Origin: Chryseobacterium phocaeense
GTDB lineage: Bacteria; Bacteroidota; Bacteroidia; Flavobacteriales; Weeksellaceae
Direction of reading: 5' to 3'
DNA length: 64,000 bases
Assembly (NCBI RefSeq): GCF_900169075.1
Contig: NZ_LT827015.1
Coordinates: forward strand, 3,054,158 to 3,118,157
Of this stretch, positions 26,115 to 34,310 are shown piece by piece. Both the position numbers and the translations under genes were made by a program. Every line of letters begins with the position of its first letter. The stretch's first letter is position 1. The notes below the pieces were generated by a model. That model was not told the DNA's origin. It ran no database searches and saw only the letters and a list, made by a program, of their open reading frames with translations.

Positions 26115-26879
26115 ATGAATTTAAAGCTCCATAAACCTCTCTGTATCTTTGATCTTGAAACCACCGGAACCAATATCGGGAAGGATAAAATTGTAGAAAT
26201 CTGTATTTTAAAAGTAAATCCGGATGCTTCCAGAGAAAGCAAAACATGGCGTGTGAACCCGGAAATGCCTATTCCTGCTGAATCCAGCGAAATCCATGGC
26301 ATTTATAATGAAGATGTAAAGGATGCTCCAACCTTCAGGGAGATTGCTCCAAAAGTGATGGAAATGCTATCAGGAAGTGACCTGGGAGGGTTTAATTCTA
26401 ACCGATTTGATGTTCCGCTTCTGGCAGAAGAGCTATTGAGGGTAGAAATGGATTTTGACCTGAGTAAATTCAGGCTGGTGGATGCCCAGACTATTTTCCA
26501 TAAAAAAGAGCCCAGAAATTTAGGCGCTGCTTACCAGTTTTACTGCGGAAAGGTGCTGGAAAACGCCCATTCTGCGGAGGCTGATGTGATGGCTACTTTC
26601 GAGGTGCTGGATGCACAGGTTGGAAAGTATGACGATATTCCGAATGAGATCGCTCCTTTAAGTGAATTCACTTTCCACAACAAGAATGCAGATCTGGCAG
26701 GGTTTATCGGCTATAATGACAAGTCGGAAGCTGTTTTCAACTTTGGAAAATACAAAGGCCAGGGGGTAAAAGCTGTTTTCCAGAAGGATCTGGGTTATTA
26801 CGGATGGCTTCAGAATGCGGATTTCCCGCTGTACACCAAAAAGGTATTTACGAAGATCCAACTTTCCAGTAAATTTTAG
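26115..26879 (+). CDS. DnaQ-like 3'-5' exonuclease
   Basis: A 254-residue DEDD exonuclease of the DNA polymerase III epsilon type. Exo I is FDLETTGTNI (D13, E15), Exo II is the SGSDLGGFNSNRFDVPLL segment with Asp, and Exo III is HSAEADVMATFEVL (DEDDh with His). The C-terminal ~70 residues (FGKYKGQGVKAVFQKDLGYYGWLQ) match a small domain often appended in Bacteroidota. It likely acts in DNA repair or proofreading; whether it is the replicative epsilon is unclear. It is 3 bp upstream of a zinc-ribbon gene. Confidence 0.9.
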   Translation: MNLKLHKPLCIFDLETTGTNIGKDKIVEICILKVNPDASRESKTWRVNPEMPIPAESSEIHGIYNEDVKDAPTFREIAPKVMEMLSGSDLGGFNSNRFDVPLLAEELLRVEMDFDLSKFRLVDAQTIFHKKEPRNLGAAYQFYCGKVLENAHSAEADVMATFEVLDAQVGKYDDIPNEIAPLSEFTFHNKNADLAGFIGYNDKSEAVFNFGKYKGQGVKAVFQKDLGYYGWLQNADFPLYTKKVFTKIQLSSKF

Positions 26880-26882
26880 AAA

Positions 26883-27305
26883 ATGTCAAGCTTAGTTAAG
26901 TTTAAATTTTATGAAACTGCCCTTGAAGCCAACAGGGATAAACAAATTCTTGCGGATAACGGAGTGAATAGTTTCATTGCCAATGAGCAGCTGATACAGT
27001 CGGACTGGCTGCTTTCACAGGCTGTGGGTGGTATTCAGCTTCAGGTTTTTGAGGATGATCTGGAAAAGGCAAAAAAAATTCTTCAGGATTATAATGATAA
27101 TGACGCATATTCTCTTGAGGTAGAGCATACCATTGAAAATGCTGAATTTGATTTTGTATGCCCGAAATGCGGCTCGAATCATATTTACCAGGACGAGAAA
27201 CCGGGCGGGGTTTTCGGCATCAGTGTACTGCTTCTGGGTTTACCGTTAAAAACACCATCCAACCTTTACCACTGCTATTACTGTGGTAATGAGTTTAAGC
27301 ATTAA
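26883..27305 (+). CDS. DUF2007 (signal-transducing) protein with zinc ribbon
   Basis: A 140-residue protein. Residues 1-75 match DUF2007: FYETALEANRDKQILADNGVNSFIANEQ, GGIQLQVFEDDLEKAKKIL. The C-terminal part has two CxxC knuckles (FVCPKCGSNHIY and HCYYCGNEF), a zinc ribbon. The two parts are joined by an acidic linker. No enzymatic activity is predicted; such proteins may bind small ligands or proteins. It is cotranscribed with the exonuclease (3-bp gap). Confidence 0.85.
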   Translation: MSSLVKFKFYETALEANRDKQILADNGVNSFIANEQLIQSDWLLSQAVGGIQLQVFEDDLEKAKKILQDYNDNDAYSLEVEHTIENAEFDFVCPKCGSNHIYQDEKPGGVFGISVLLLGLPLKTPSNLYHCYYCGNEFKH

Positions 27306-27370
27306 TTTATAAAATCCTGCCGTCATTAAAGTACAATGTGCGGCAGCAACAATATAAACAACAGATCATT

Positions 27371-27976
27371 ATGAAAATCATTTGTATAGGAAGAAACTAT
27401 AGTGAGCATGCTAAGGAATTAGGAAATGAAATCCCCGAAAAACCGGTTATTTTCATGAAACCGGACACCGCGGTCTTGAAAGGAAATGATTTTTATATTC
27501 CTGAATTTTCCAATGATGTTCATTATGAGCTTGAAGTTGTTCTAAAGATTTCAAAGGGAGGAAAATACATTCAGAAAGAAACTGCCCATAAACATTATGA
27601 TGAGATCAGTCTGGGAATAGATTTCACGGCAAGGGATCTTCAGAGTGAACTTAAATCCAAAGGACTTCCCTGGGAGCTGGCCAAAGGTTTTGACGGCTCT
27701 GCGGTAGTGGGAAATTTCTTTAAAAAGGAGAATTATGATCTTGAAAGCCTTCAGTTTTCGTTACTTCAAAATAAAGAAAAAGTTCAGAACGGTAATACCA
27801 AAGATATGATTTTCAGCTTTGATGATATTATTGCTTTTGCTTCTCAATATTTCACGCTGAGAGTGGGAGATCTTATTTTCACCGGAACTCCGAAAGGTGT
27901 GGGGCAGGTACATGAGAATGATGTACTGGAAGCTTATCTGAAGGATGATAAAATTCTTGATATCCGAATATTATAA
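27371..27976 (+). CDS. Fumarylacetoacetate hydrolase family protein
   Basis: A 201-residue protein starting at ATG 27371 (MKIICIGRNYSEHAKEL). An in-frame earlier start would add 11 poorly conserved residues. It is a short FAH-fold enzyme with the conserved metal-binding set: PVIFMKPDTAVL, HYELEVVLKISKGG (E-x-E), LGIDFTARDLQ (D) and GDLIFTGTPKGVGQV. Such proteins act as acylpyruvate hydrolases or oxaloacetate decarboxylases. The substrate cannot be fixed. It is upstream of a UspA gene. Confidence 0.9.
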   Translation: MKIICIGRNYSEHAKELGNEIPEKPVIFMKPDTAVLKGNDFYIPEFSNDVHYELEVVLKISKGGKYIQKETAHKHYDEISLGIDFTARDLQSELKSKGLPWELAKGFDGSAVVGNFFKKENYDLESLQFSLLQNKEKVQNGNTKDMIFSFDDIIAFASQYFTLRVGDLIFTGTPKGVGQVHENDVLEAYLKDDKILDIRIL

Positions 27977-28037
27977 GTATTTAACATAAAAAATCCGGCT
28001 TTTTTTCTTACCTTTAGGAATAACAAAATGAAAGGTC

Positions 28038-28475
28038 ATGATAAATATTGTACTACCCGTAGATTTTGGGGATAAAACAGAACAGCTTGTAGACGGAGCC
28101 GTAAAATTTGCAAAACAACTGAACGGCAGGATTTTTCTGATTCACGTGGCACCTTCGGATATTGGTTTTGCCATCGGTGATATGGGATATCAATATTTTC
28201 CTGAAGTGGAAGCCAATGAGATCAGGGAGGAACTGGTACAGCTGAATAAGATTGAGCAGAGGATCATTGCCCATGATGTAGACTGCGAGCATCTTTTAAA
28301 ACAGGGGATCGCAAAGGATACCATCCTGGAATATGCAAGGGCTAAGAATGCAGATTACATTGTGATGGGATCGCACGGAAGAAGCGGAATTTATGATGTT
28401 TTTATCGGAAGCTTAACCAAAGGGCTTACGAAAGATTCCCATGTTCCGGTACTTGTACTTCCTATCCACGACTAG
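28038..28475 (+). CDS. Universal stress protein UspA family
   Basis: A 145-residue single-domain Usp. The ATP-binding signature G-x2-G-x9-G-S is complete at GSHGRSGIYDVFIGS. N-terminal VLPVDFGDKTEQLVDGAVKFAKQL and FLIHVAPSD match the fold, and the sequence ends VPVLVLPIHD. It is cytosolic and probably ATP-binding, linked to stress survival. A bidirectional terminator separates it from the convergent small membrane protein. Confidence 0.93.
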   Translation: MINIVLPVDFGDKTEQLVDGAVKFAKQLNGRIFLIHVAPSDIGFAIGDMGYQYFPEVEANEIREELVQLNKIEQRIIAHDVDCEHLLKQGIAKDTILEYARAKNADYIVMGSHGRSGIYDVFIGSLTKGLTKDSHVPVLVLPIHD

Positions 28476-28506
28476 ATAAAAATTGAATTTTAATCGTTAA
28501 TAAAAA

Positions 28507-28534
28507 AACCGATCAGACCAAAGTCCGATCGGTT
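28507..28534. terminator. Bidirectional terminator
   Basis: AACCGATC / GATCGGTT, with inner GAC/GTC pairing, flanked by A and T runs. It serves both the uspA-like gene (+) and the DUF6341-like gene (-). Confidence 0.85.
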
Positions 28535-28555
28535 TTTTACTATATAACCAATTAA

Positions 28556-28789
28556 TTAACCTTCTTTTTTATAGATCTTAGGATCGTAGTAAGGGTGTTT
28601 TCCCTCAGTAGGAGAATAATATTCTTTGTCTTTATCACCGCCCAGTGTCACTACCAATACATAGCACCAGTAAATGAATAATACACAACAAACGGTAAAT
28701 AGAATCCAGTTCAGAACATTTCCAAATGTGTCAAAAAATCCGAAAGCCCATTTGAAAACTTTACTTAAGAATAACCAGAAAGACGTCAT
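28556..28789 (-). CDS. Small membrane protein (DUF6341-like)
   Basis: A 77-residue protein with one clear central membrane helix (WILFTVCCVLFIYWCYVLVV) preceded by an amphipathic, aromatic-rich N-terminus. The C-terminus is polar (KDKEYYSPTEGKHPYYDPKIY). It resembles a small flavobacterial family usually found beside a DUF6427-type gene, as here in divergent orientation. The function is unknown. The name is from recollection of this gene pair, not a search. Confidence 0.7.
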   Translation of the reverse strand: MTSFWLFLSKVFKWAFGFFDTFGNVLNWILFTVCCVLFIYWCYVLVVTLGGDKDKEYYSPTEGKHPYYDPKIYKKEG

Positions 28790-28807
28790 TATTTTCCTTT
28801 TTTAAAT

Positions 28808-28825
28808 TAACTTTGTACAAATTTA
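28808..28825. promoter_or_regulatory. Overlapping divergent -7 elements
   Basis: Plus strand TAACTTTG (28808-28815), 16 nt before ATG 28832. Minus strand TAAATTTG (28825-28818), 28 nt before ATG 28789. Each predicted start site falls in or beside the opposite -7 box, so the two genes probably compete for polymerase. Confidence 0.5.
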
Positions 28826-28831
28826 TAAAAA

Positions 28832-29737
28832 ATGTTTAAATTACTTTCAAAAGAAAGCAATATTTTTTCAATTCCTGTTTATATTGGTTTTCTTCTTTTA
28901 GTAGTTACAATATTCAACATACTGAATTTCAACACTTACGAAGCTATTGTTGCCGGAATAACTTTTCTGGGAATTGCTTTGGGTTATTTCTGTTTTCACA
29001 GCATAGCACTGAATTATCAGACCCATCTGCCATTATTTTTATATACCATTTTCGTTTTCGGGCTGTATCCCGGAAATCTGGATATCGGCATTGCGGTTTC
29101 ACTGCTTACGAATTCTTTCCTTCTGCTCCTTCTCACCAGTGCAGATGAAGATATCAGGAAGAAATCCTATGTACTGGTAGGGGCCATTGTGGCACTGAAT
29201 TTTATTTTCCTGCCTACCACATGGCCTATGGCTGTTTTCGTGATCGTTCACGTGATTGCCACCTCTCAAAAAGTGGGATTAAATCTATTCCGGTTTGTTT
29301 TGGGAATTGTAATGATTGCGTTCAGCTATTTTTCCGTGATGTTTTTTTTCCGTTTTACAACCTGGAATATTGATTATTTCCCGTTCGGTAAAATGAAGCC
29401 GATGACCAATTATACAGATCTGCTTCCATTAATTCCTGTCGTATTGATGCTTATTTATGCAGTATATGACCATTTTAAAAATTACAATAAAAAAAGCCCG
29501 ATAAGCCGGTATAAATATACTTTCCTGCTTGTCTTTTCACTGGCCCAGCTGGTGACTATTATTCTGTATATGAATAAAAATTACGAATATTTACTGCTTC
29601 TGGCATTCCCGTCAAGCATTATCCTGAGCAGGATGATGAGATTTTTACCCAAATACTGGATGCAGGAGGTAAGCTTATGGCTTATCATGATAAGTCTGGT
29701 TACTTTTAAAGCCGGTACCTATTTTAATTTATTTTAA
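28832..29737 (+). CDS. DUF6427-like integral membrane protein
   Basis: A 301-residue protein that is almost entirely hydrophobic, with about 9-10 membrane helices. No catalytic motif is visible. It resembles the flavobacterial DUF6427 group adjacent to DUF6341 genes. It is followed 5 bp later by the DUF3109 gene, so the two form an operon. Function unknown; inner-membrane location is expected. Confidence 0.75.
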   Translation: MFKLLSKESNIFSIPVYIGFLLLVVTIFNILNFNTYEAIVAGITFLGIALGYFCFHSIALNYQTHLPLFLYTIFVFGLYPGNLDIGIAVSLLTNSFLLLLLTSADEDIRKKSYVLVGAIVALNFIFLPTTWPMAVFVIVHVIATSQKVGLNLFRFVLGIVMIAFSYFSVMFFFRFTTWNIDYFPFGKMKPMTNYTDLLPLIPVVLMLIYAVYDHFKNYNKKSPISRYKYTFLLVFSLAQLVTIILYMNKNYEYLLLLAFPSSIILSRMMRFLPKYWMQEVSLWLIMISLVTFKAGTYFNLF

Positions 29738-29742
29738 AGATT

Positions 29743-30327
29743 ATGATTCAGATAGACGATAAATTGATTTCAGAGGATATTTTTTCCGAAGAATTTATTT
29801 GCAACCTTACGAAATGTAAAGGGGCATGCTGTGTGGAAGGAGATGTAGGCGCTCCTTTGGACGAGGATGAGCTCGAGATTTTAGACGGTATTTTTGAAAA
29901 AATAAAGCCTTATCTTACCCAGGAAGGCATCAAGGCCCTGGAGGAACAGGGCACATGGACTACAGATCCGCAGGATGGAATGTATGTGACACCCATGGTA
30001 GAAGACCGCGAATGTGCGTATGTCACTTTTGATGAGAAAGGAATTACGAAATGTGGCATCGAAAAAGCGTATGAAGACGGTGCTGTTGATTGGCAGAAAC
30101 CGATCTCATGCCACCTCTACCCGATCCGTATCACGGAATACTCTACTTTCACCGCCCTGAACTACCACGAATGGAGTGTATGCAGCGATGCATGCGCCCT
30201 GGGAAAAGAACTTCAGGTTCCGATATACAAATTCCTGAAAACCCCGCTAACCCGCAAATATGGGACGGACTTTTACGACGTTCTGTGTGAGGCGGCCGAT
30301 GAATGGAAAGCCGCTTATGGCTCTTAA
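29743..30327 (+). CDS. DUF3109 family cysteine-cluster protein
   Basis: A 194-residue soluble protein. Cysteine motifs are CNLTKCKGACC at the N-terminus (CxxxCxxxCC), C in DRECAYV, C in TKCGIEKA, SCHLYPIR and SVCSDACALG. The pattern suggests a metal or Fe-S cluster binder, related to the YkgJ type. It is widespread in Bacteroidota and uncharacterised. It is cotranscribed after the DUF6427-like membrane protein. Two consecutive hairpins follow the stop. Confidence 0.88.
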   Translation: MIQIDDKLISEDIFSEEFICNLTKCKGACCVEGDVGAPLDEDELEILDGIFEKIKPYLTQEGIKALEEQGTWTTDPQDGMYVTPMVEDRECAYVTFDEKGITKCGIEKAYEDGAVDWQKPISCHLYPIRITEYSTFTALNYHEWSVCSDACALGKELQVPIYKFLKTPLTRKYGTDFYDVLCEAADEWKAAYGS

Positions 30328-30334
30328 ATTATAC

Positions 30335-30360
30335 AACCGCAGATTTCCTGCGGTTTTTTT
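30335..30360 (+). terminator. Terminator of the DUF3109 operon
   Basis: AACCGCAG-ATTTC-CTGCGGTT followed by T-run, 7 bp past the stop. Confidence 0.9.
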
Positions 30361-30362
30361 AT

Positions 30363-30399
30363 TTACCCTTGTCAAGGTTTAAAACCTTGACAAGGGTAA
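30363..30399. repeat. Perfect palindromic element with T-tail
   Basis: TTACCCTTGTCAAGGTTT (30363-30380), one A, then its exact reverse complement (30382-30399), followed by six T (30400-30405). The 18-bp stem lies just after a normal terminator, so it is either a second terminator or a mobile REP-like palindrome. Confidence 0.75.
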
Positions 30400-30468
30400 T
30401 TTTTTAAAAACATGCCGAAGGATTTTAAGAATACAATTTAAATTCGCATTTTTGTAAAAAACCCGGCT

Positions 30469-30834
30469 ATGCAAAAAGAAAAATTACGAGCAATAAGAAA
30501 ACAAAAAGGCTATACCCAGCAGCAGATCGCCGACATCATAGCCACTGATGTATCCAACTACAGCAGAAAAGAAAGCGGTGATGTACGTATTTTCAGAGAT
30601 GAATGGGAGAAAATCTCACGATTCCTGGAGCTTCCTATGGAGGAGATTTATGAGGATGATGAAGCCAAAACCATTATTCATAATCCGGTATTCAATGACA
30701 GCCCGGGATCTTTTGCCACGGGAAGTGTTACCAATTTCAACAGTGAAATGAGCATGGCTGTTATTAAAAATCTTCAGGAATATATAGAATTGCTGAAGGA
30801 TGAAGTGAAAAGGCTGAAAGAGGGGAAGAAATAG
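30469..30834 (+). CDS. XRE-family HTH transcriptional regulator
   Basis: A 121-residue protein. HTH_3 domain in residues 3-62: LRAIRKQKGYTQQQIADIIATDVSNYSRKESGD, then a middle segment and a C-terminal coiled-coil-like helix (SMAVIKNLQEYIELLKDEVKRLKEG), likely for dimerisation. It is monocistronic with its own terminator. It is convergent to the toxin/immunity cluster, and no operator-like repeat was seen near either gene. Confidence 0.88.
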   Translation: MQKEKLRAIRKQKGYTQQQIADIIATDVSNYSRKESGDVRIFRDEWEKISRFLELPMEEIYEDDEAKTIIHNPVFNDSPGSFATGSVTNFNSEMSMAVIKNLQEYIELLKDEVKRLKEGKK

Positions 30835-30855
30835 ATTGACCCAATCTTGAAAATA

Positions 30856-30886
30856 AAAAACCATTTCCTCTACGGAAATGGTTTTT
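30856..30886. terminator. Bidirectional terminator
   Basis: AAAAACCATTTCC / GGAAATGGTTTTT with a 5-nt loop, between the XRE gene (+) and the immunity-like gene (-). Confidence 0.9.
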
Positions 30887-30892
30887 GAAGTT

Positions 30893-31393
30893 CTATTTCA
30901 AAATTTTATAGGTTGTATAATCTTTAATCGTTTTTAATTCATAAATTTCTTCTTTATCTGCATTTATAATCCGGATATTATCTAGCGGAACATTCTGGCA
31001 GTGGATAAAACCAATAAACATAGCATTAAAATCCCCTTTTACTATAATATCAAATCCATTTTCTGTTTCTAAAGAACTATACCATTCCCATTGTTTAATA
31101 TCTTCATCAAGAAAATTATCAACACTTGAATGTACTCTATATAAGAGTTCATCGTACTTATAGTCGTCGTCAGTTAATTGTTTTAATTTATTTACAATTC
31201 CTTGTGGTAATAATTGTTCCCATTTAGGATCTTCATCACTTAAATTCTTGTTTTTTAAAATTGTTAGAACTGCATTTTTAAAATTATCCAAGACTTCTTT
31301 TGAATGTGTTATATTTCTAACCCTTATAATCTGATAACCTTTTGAAGGCTTTTCTCCTTTTATATTGTATTGTATGTTTCCTGATTCTGTCAT
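30893..31393 (-). CDS. Candidate immunity protein, paralogue A
   Basis: A 166-residue protein of unknown family. It is very similar to its upstream neighbour, roughly three of four residues identical. The N-termini (MTESGNIQYNIKGEKPSKGYQI) and last ~25 residues (EEIYELKTIKDYTTYKILK) are nearly unchanged. Differences cluster at HSSVDNF-type central positions. It has no signal peptide and is acidic, as common for immunity proteins. It is the last gene in the cluster downstream of a putative papain-like toxin. AT content appears higher than in adjacent genes. The immunity role is inferred from location and duplication. Confidence 0.6.
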   Translation of the reverse strand: MTESGNIQYNIKGEKPSKGYQIIRVRNITHSKEVLDNFKNAVLTILKNKNLSDEDPKWEQLLPQGIVNKLKQLTDDDYKYDELLYRVHSSVDNFLDEDIKQWEWYSSLETENGFDIIVKGDFNAMFIGFIHCQNVPLDNIRIINADKEEIYELKTIKDYTTYKILK

Positions 31394-31422
31394 TAGATTA
31401 TTTCAAAAAAACTTTTACAAGA

Positions 31423-31920
31423 TCATTTTAAAATTTTATAGGTAGTATAATCCTTGATGGTTTTTAACTCATAAATTTCTTCTTTATCTGCATCTATTAT
31501 CCTGATATTATCTAATGAAACGTTCTGGCAGTGGATAAAACTGATGAATTGTCCAGCATTAAACTTTCCTTTAACGATAATATCAAAGCCTTTTTCAGTA
31601 TCTAATGAACTGTACCATTCCCAATCTTTAATCTCTTGGAAATTATAAATAGTTGAATCTATATCATAAAGTAATTCATCATATCCATAATCATCATCGT
31701 CTAACTGTTTAATTTTGCTTACAATTCCCTGAGGAAGTAATTCTTCCCACTTTAGGTCTTCATAGTGAAGATTTTTATTTTTTAAAAATGTCAATACTGC
31801 ACTTTTAAAATTATCCAAAACCTCCTTTGCATGAACTATATTTCTCACCCTAACAATCTGATAACCTTTTGAAGGTTTTTCTCCTTTTATGTTGTATTGT
31901 AGCTTTCCTGATTCTGTCAT
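31423..31920 (-). CDS. Candidate immunity protein, paralogue B
   Basis: A 165-residue paralogue of the downstream protein, starting at ATG 31920 (MTESGKLQYNIKG); an in-frame GTG one codon upstream exists. The stop of the toxin-like gene is 4-7 bp before it, so translation is probably coupled. Differences from paralogue A lie in GYDELLYDIDSTIYNFQE and in the ends of HAGQFISFIH. The duplication may broaden protection against toxin variants. No catalytic motif is seen. Confidence 0.6.
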   Translation of the reverse strand: MTESGKLQYNIKGEKPSKGYQIVRVRNIVHAKEVLDNFKSAVLTFLKNKNLHYEDLKWEELLPQGIVSKIKQLDDDDYGYDELLYDIDSTIYNFQEIKDWEWYSSLDTEKGFDIIVKGKFNAGQFISFIHCQNVSLDNIRIIDADKEEIYELKTIKDYTTYKILK

Positions 31921-31924
31921 CACT

Positions 31925-34135
31925 TTATTTTTTAATAATTACTGCTTTTTGTTTAAATATTTTCTTAAAGTCTTCTAAACTTATTGAATAAGAGGTCCCA
32001 TGATTCATTGGTAAAGGATCTCTTAAAAATACTTTTCCAGCTTCCACCTTTTCAAGTACTACAGCATGACCTCTAAATTCATCCGTCCATAAACTTACAA
32101 TTGCTTTATCCCCATCTTCTAGTTTTTCTAATAATTTAGGTAAAACTATTTTATTTTCTGCTATAGCAACCACATCATCCAAATAGCTGTTATATAGTGC
32201 ATCTGGAATATCTTTAATTCTCGCTCCATCTGTGGTGGTGTTTAAGGCACTAGCAAGATACTTTTCACTTTTAATAATTCCTTTATCATCCAACACCATT
32301 CTTAAAGAGGTTGAAACACAAGTGTAATCCGTAGACTGTCCAAAGACTTTGGTTTCACTTAACCATCTTTCTATCCTGATTCCTGCATTTTCGGCAAAAG
32401 ATTTTGTTGGATCACCTCCTCCTCGTTGAAGTTTTTTCCCTCTGATGATTACTTCCTCCAGATCATGCATTTCATCAGCCAGATCCTCCGCCTTCGCCCC
32501 ATTCTTTGCCCCCTGCATCAGCTCTTCAATAAATCTGAAAAAACCTTTAAATCCCTTAGTGCAAGCTTTTCCAAATCTAACAATAAATCTTGAAAGAAAA
32601 GCCAGCAAATCCGGAATTCCTAAAGTGACCACGGAAAAGGTTTCCCGTGCCAGTACTCTTAAAAGACCCGTTATCTTAGCCAGATAAGTTTCTCCTTTTA
32701 CCACATTACCGATACCTCCTGTAAAAATCACCAGCAGCATATTAATCAATACCTCGAAAGCAATAATACCTACAAAGAAAGCCACCGTGTAGCGGGAAAC
32801 TTCCCCAAAGTATTCTTTCATCTTATCCAGTATTCCTTCCATATCAGACTGCGAAATACTGCCGCCAGTTTTGAAAAGGTCTTTAATTCCTTGTAAGAAT
32901 ACAGGAATATTTTCTGTAATCCAGTCCAGTACATCTTCTGCTTTTTCCATCAGGTCCCTCCTTTCAAGATATTGCTGATAAGAAAAAGTTGTTGTCGGCT
33001 GTAAAAGAAATTCAAGGATATAGAGCAAACATTGTATAAGACTCACAAGACCACTGTGGATACCGCAATAAAAAGCATTGAGCAGCTTAAGGATTTCCAG
33101 ACCCTGTTTTGCCATTTCATCAAGATCATCCTTTACATTGATGAGAAAAGATTTAATATTACCGATAGCCCCGGAAATTTTATTGACCATCTTTTTAAAG
33201 GCTTCAGGAAGATGATCTATAGAAGCATTCGCAAGTTTACCGGCTGCCTGTTCAACCATAGACCACACCTTTGAAAAAGCAGCTTCAGCACCCTGAACAA
33301 AAGCATTGTCTCCTACCTCTTCAAAGAACTGTGCCGCCTTATTTATATGTACAGGAACAGGAATCCCTCCTATAAGAGGAATCAGCGGCGCATAGTCTTT
33401 AGATTCAGGATTATAGTTCTTTTCAGACGGCTTAATATGTTCCAGCTGTTCAGCACACCATCCAATAGCATCTGCAGGAATAGAAGACATATTTCCTATA
33501 ATCTCCTCAAACCTTTTGTCTCCGGTATAAAACTGATATTCTCTCATTAAAGCGTTATGCACAAGAGCAGCATTAATCTTATCCTTTTCAAAAGTATAAG
33601 CCAGCTGTGTAAGATAAGCTGCTTCATCTTCCATAGAGGTGATATTCCTGAAAAACTCTCCGTTTATACTGGAGGACAATGGTTCCGGAAATCTTTTGAA
33701 TAGCTGTACAAAATACTCTCCCATTTTGGCAATACAGAAATCCCCTGAAAAGTTTGATTTGCTTGGATCAGGTTTTTCATAAAACAGAAATAGGGCCTGC
33801 TTCTTTCTTTCATTAGCCTGATAGCTTCCATATACCTGAGAACCACTTTCACAAGGCAGAACTTCTGCATAATATTCATAGCCTTTTTCTCCTTTTTCAT
33901 TTACTCCGGTTGAGGCAAATACTGATACCGGATTGTCTGTAAGATAAGAATATCCTAACGGAGTTTTTCTGTAATCATGAAAAGGGCTTCTGTAATCGGG
34001 AGAATTATCTTTGTTGACTATAGTATCTGCCAAAGCACTTTTATCTCCTGCAAACCCTTTGTTTAAATCTTCTATAGAGATGACTCTGAACCCTGATAAA
34101 TCATCATCCCAGTCATCATCAAATAATTTTTTCAT
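31925..34135 (-). CDS. Putative polymorphic toxin/effector with papain-like C-terminal domain
   Basis: A 736-residue protein starting at ATG 34135 (MKKLFDDDWDDD); an in-frame TTG six codons upstream is less likely. Residues 1-290 have no recognised domain. The middle has hydrophobic segments (FYCGIHSGLVSLIQCLLYIL, FFVGIIAFEVLINMLLVIF) that could span or insert in membranes. The C-terminal ~130 residues look like a C39/papain-type peptidase: QSTDYTC (Q600, C606), LRMVLDD, GHAVVLE (H690), RDP (D706). This architecture resembles Bacteroidota polymorphic toxins. No secretion gene is nearby, so the delivery route is unknown. Two paralogous small genes follow. Confidence 0.65.
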   Translation of the reverse strand: MKKLFDDDWDDDLSGFRVISIEDLNKGFAGDKSALADTIVNKDNSPDYRSPFHDYRKTPLGYSYLTDNPVSVFASTGVNEKGEKGYEYYAEVLPCESGSQVYGSYQANERKKQALFLFYEKPDPSKSNFSGDFCIAKMGEYFVQLFKRFPEPLSSSINGEFFRNITSMEDEAAYLTQLAYTFEKDKINAALVHNALMREYQFYTGDKRFEEIIGNMSSIPADAIGWCAEQLEHIKPSEKNYNPESKDYAPLIPLIGGIPVPVHINKAAQFFEEVGDNAFVQGAEAAFSKVWSMVEQAAGKLANASIDHLPEAFKKMVNKISGAIGNIKSFLINVKDDLDEMAKQGLEILKLLNAFYCGIHSGLVSLIQCLLYILEFLLQPTTTFSYQQYLERRDLMEKAEDVLDWITENIPVFLQGIKDLFKTGGSISQSDMEGILDKMKEYFGEVSRYTVAFFVGIIAFEVLINMLLVIFTGGIGNVVKGETYLAKITGLLRVLARETFSVVTLGIPDLLAFLSRFIVRFGKACTKGFKGFFRFIEELMQGAKNGAKAEDLADEMHDLEEVIIRGKKLQRGGGDPTKSFAENAGIRIERWLSETKVFGQSTDYTCVSTSLRMVLDDKGIIKSEKYLASALNTTTDGARIKDIPDALYNSYLDDVVAIAENKIVLPKLLEKLEDGDKAIVSLWTDEFRGHAVVLEKVEAGKVFLRDPLPMNHGTSYSISLEDFKKIFKQKAVIIKK

Positions 34136-34260
34136 AAGCTGTATTTTTGTCAATTAATTTTCTTTCTGAATGTTCCTGAAACAAAGCTAGCTGCTGGATG
34201 CGACAAAACTTGACGTATGTAATGGGAACAAAATAGAAAACCAAGACAAAAACACAACAA

Positions 34261-34288
34261 AAAAACCGCAGAAAATCTGCGGTTTTTT
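34261..34288 (-). terminator. Terminator of the M16 protease gene
   Basis: AAAAACCGCAGA / TCTGCGGTTTTT with a 3-nt loop, 23 bp past the stop. The A-run upstream gives a minus-strand T-run. Confidence 0.9.
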
Positions 34289-34310
34289 TTATCAATTATT
34301 GTGGAAAATA

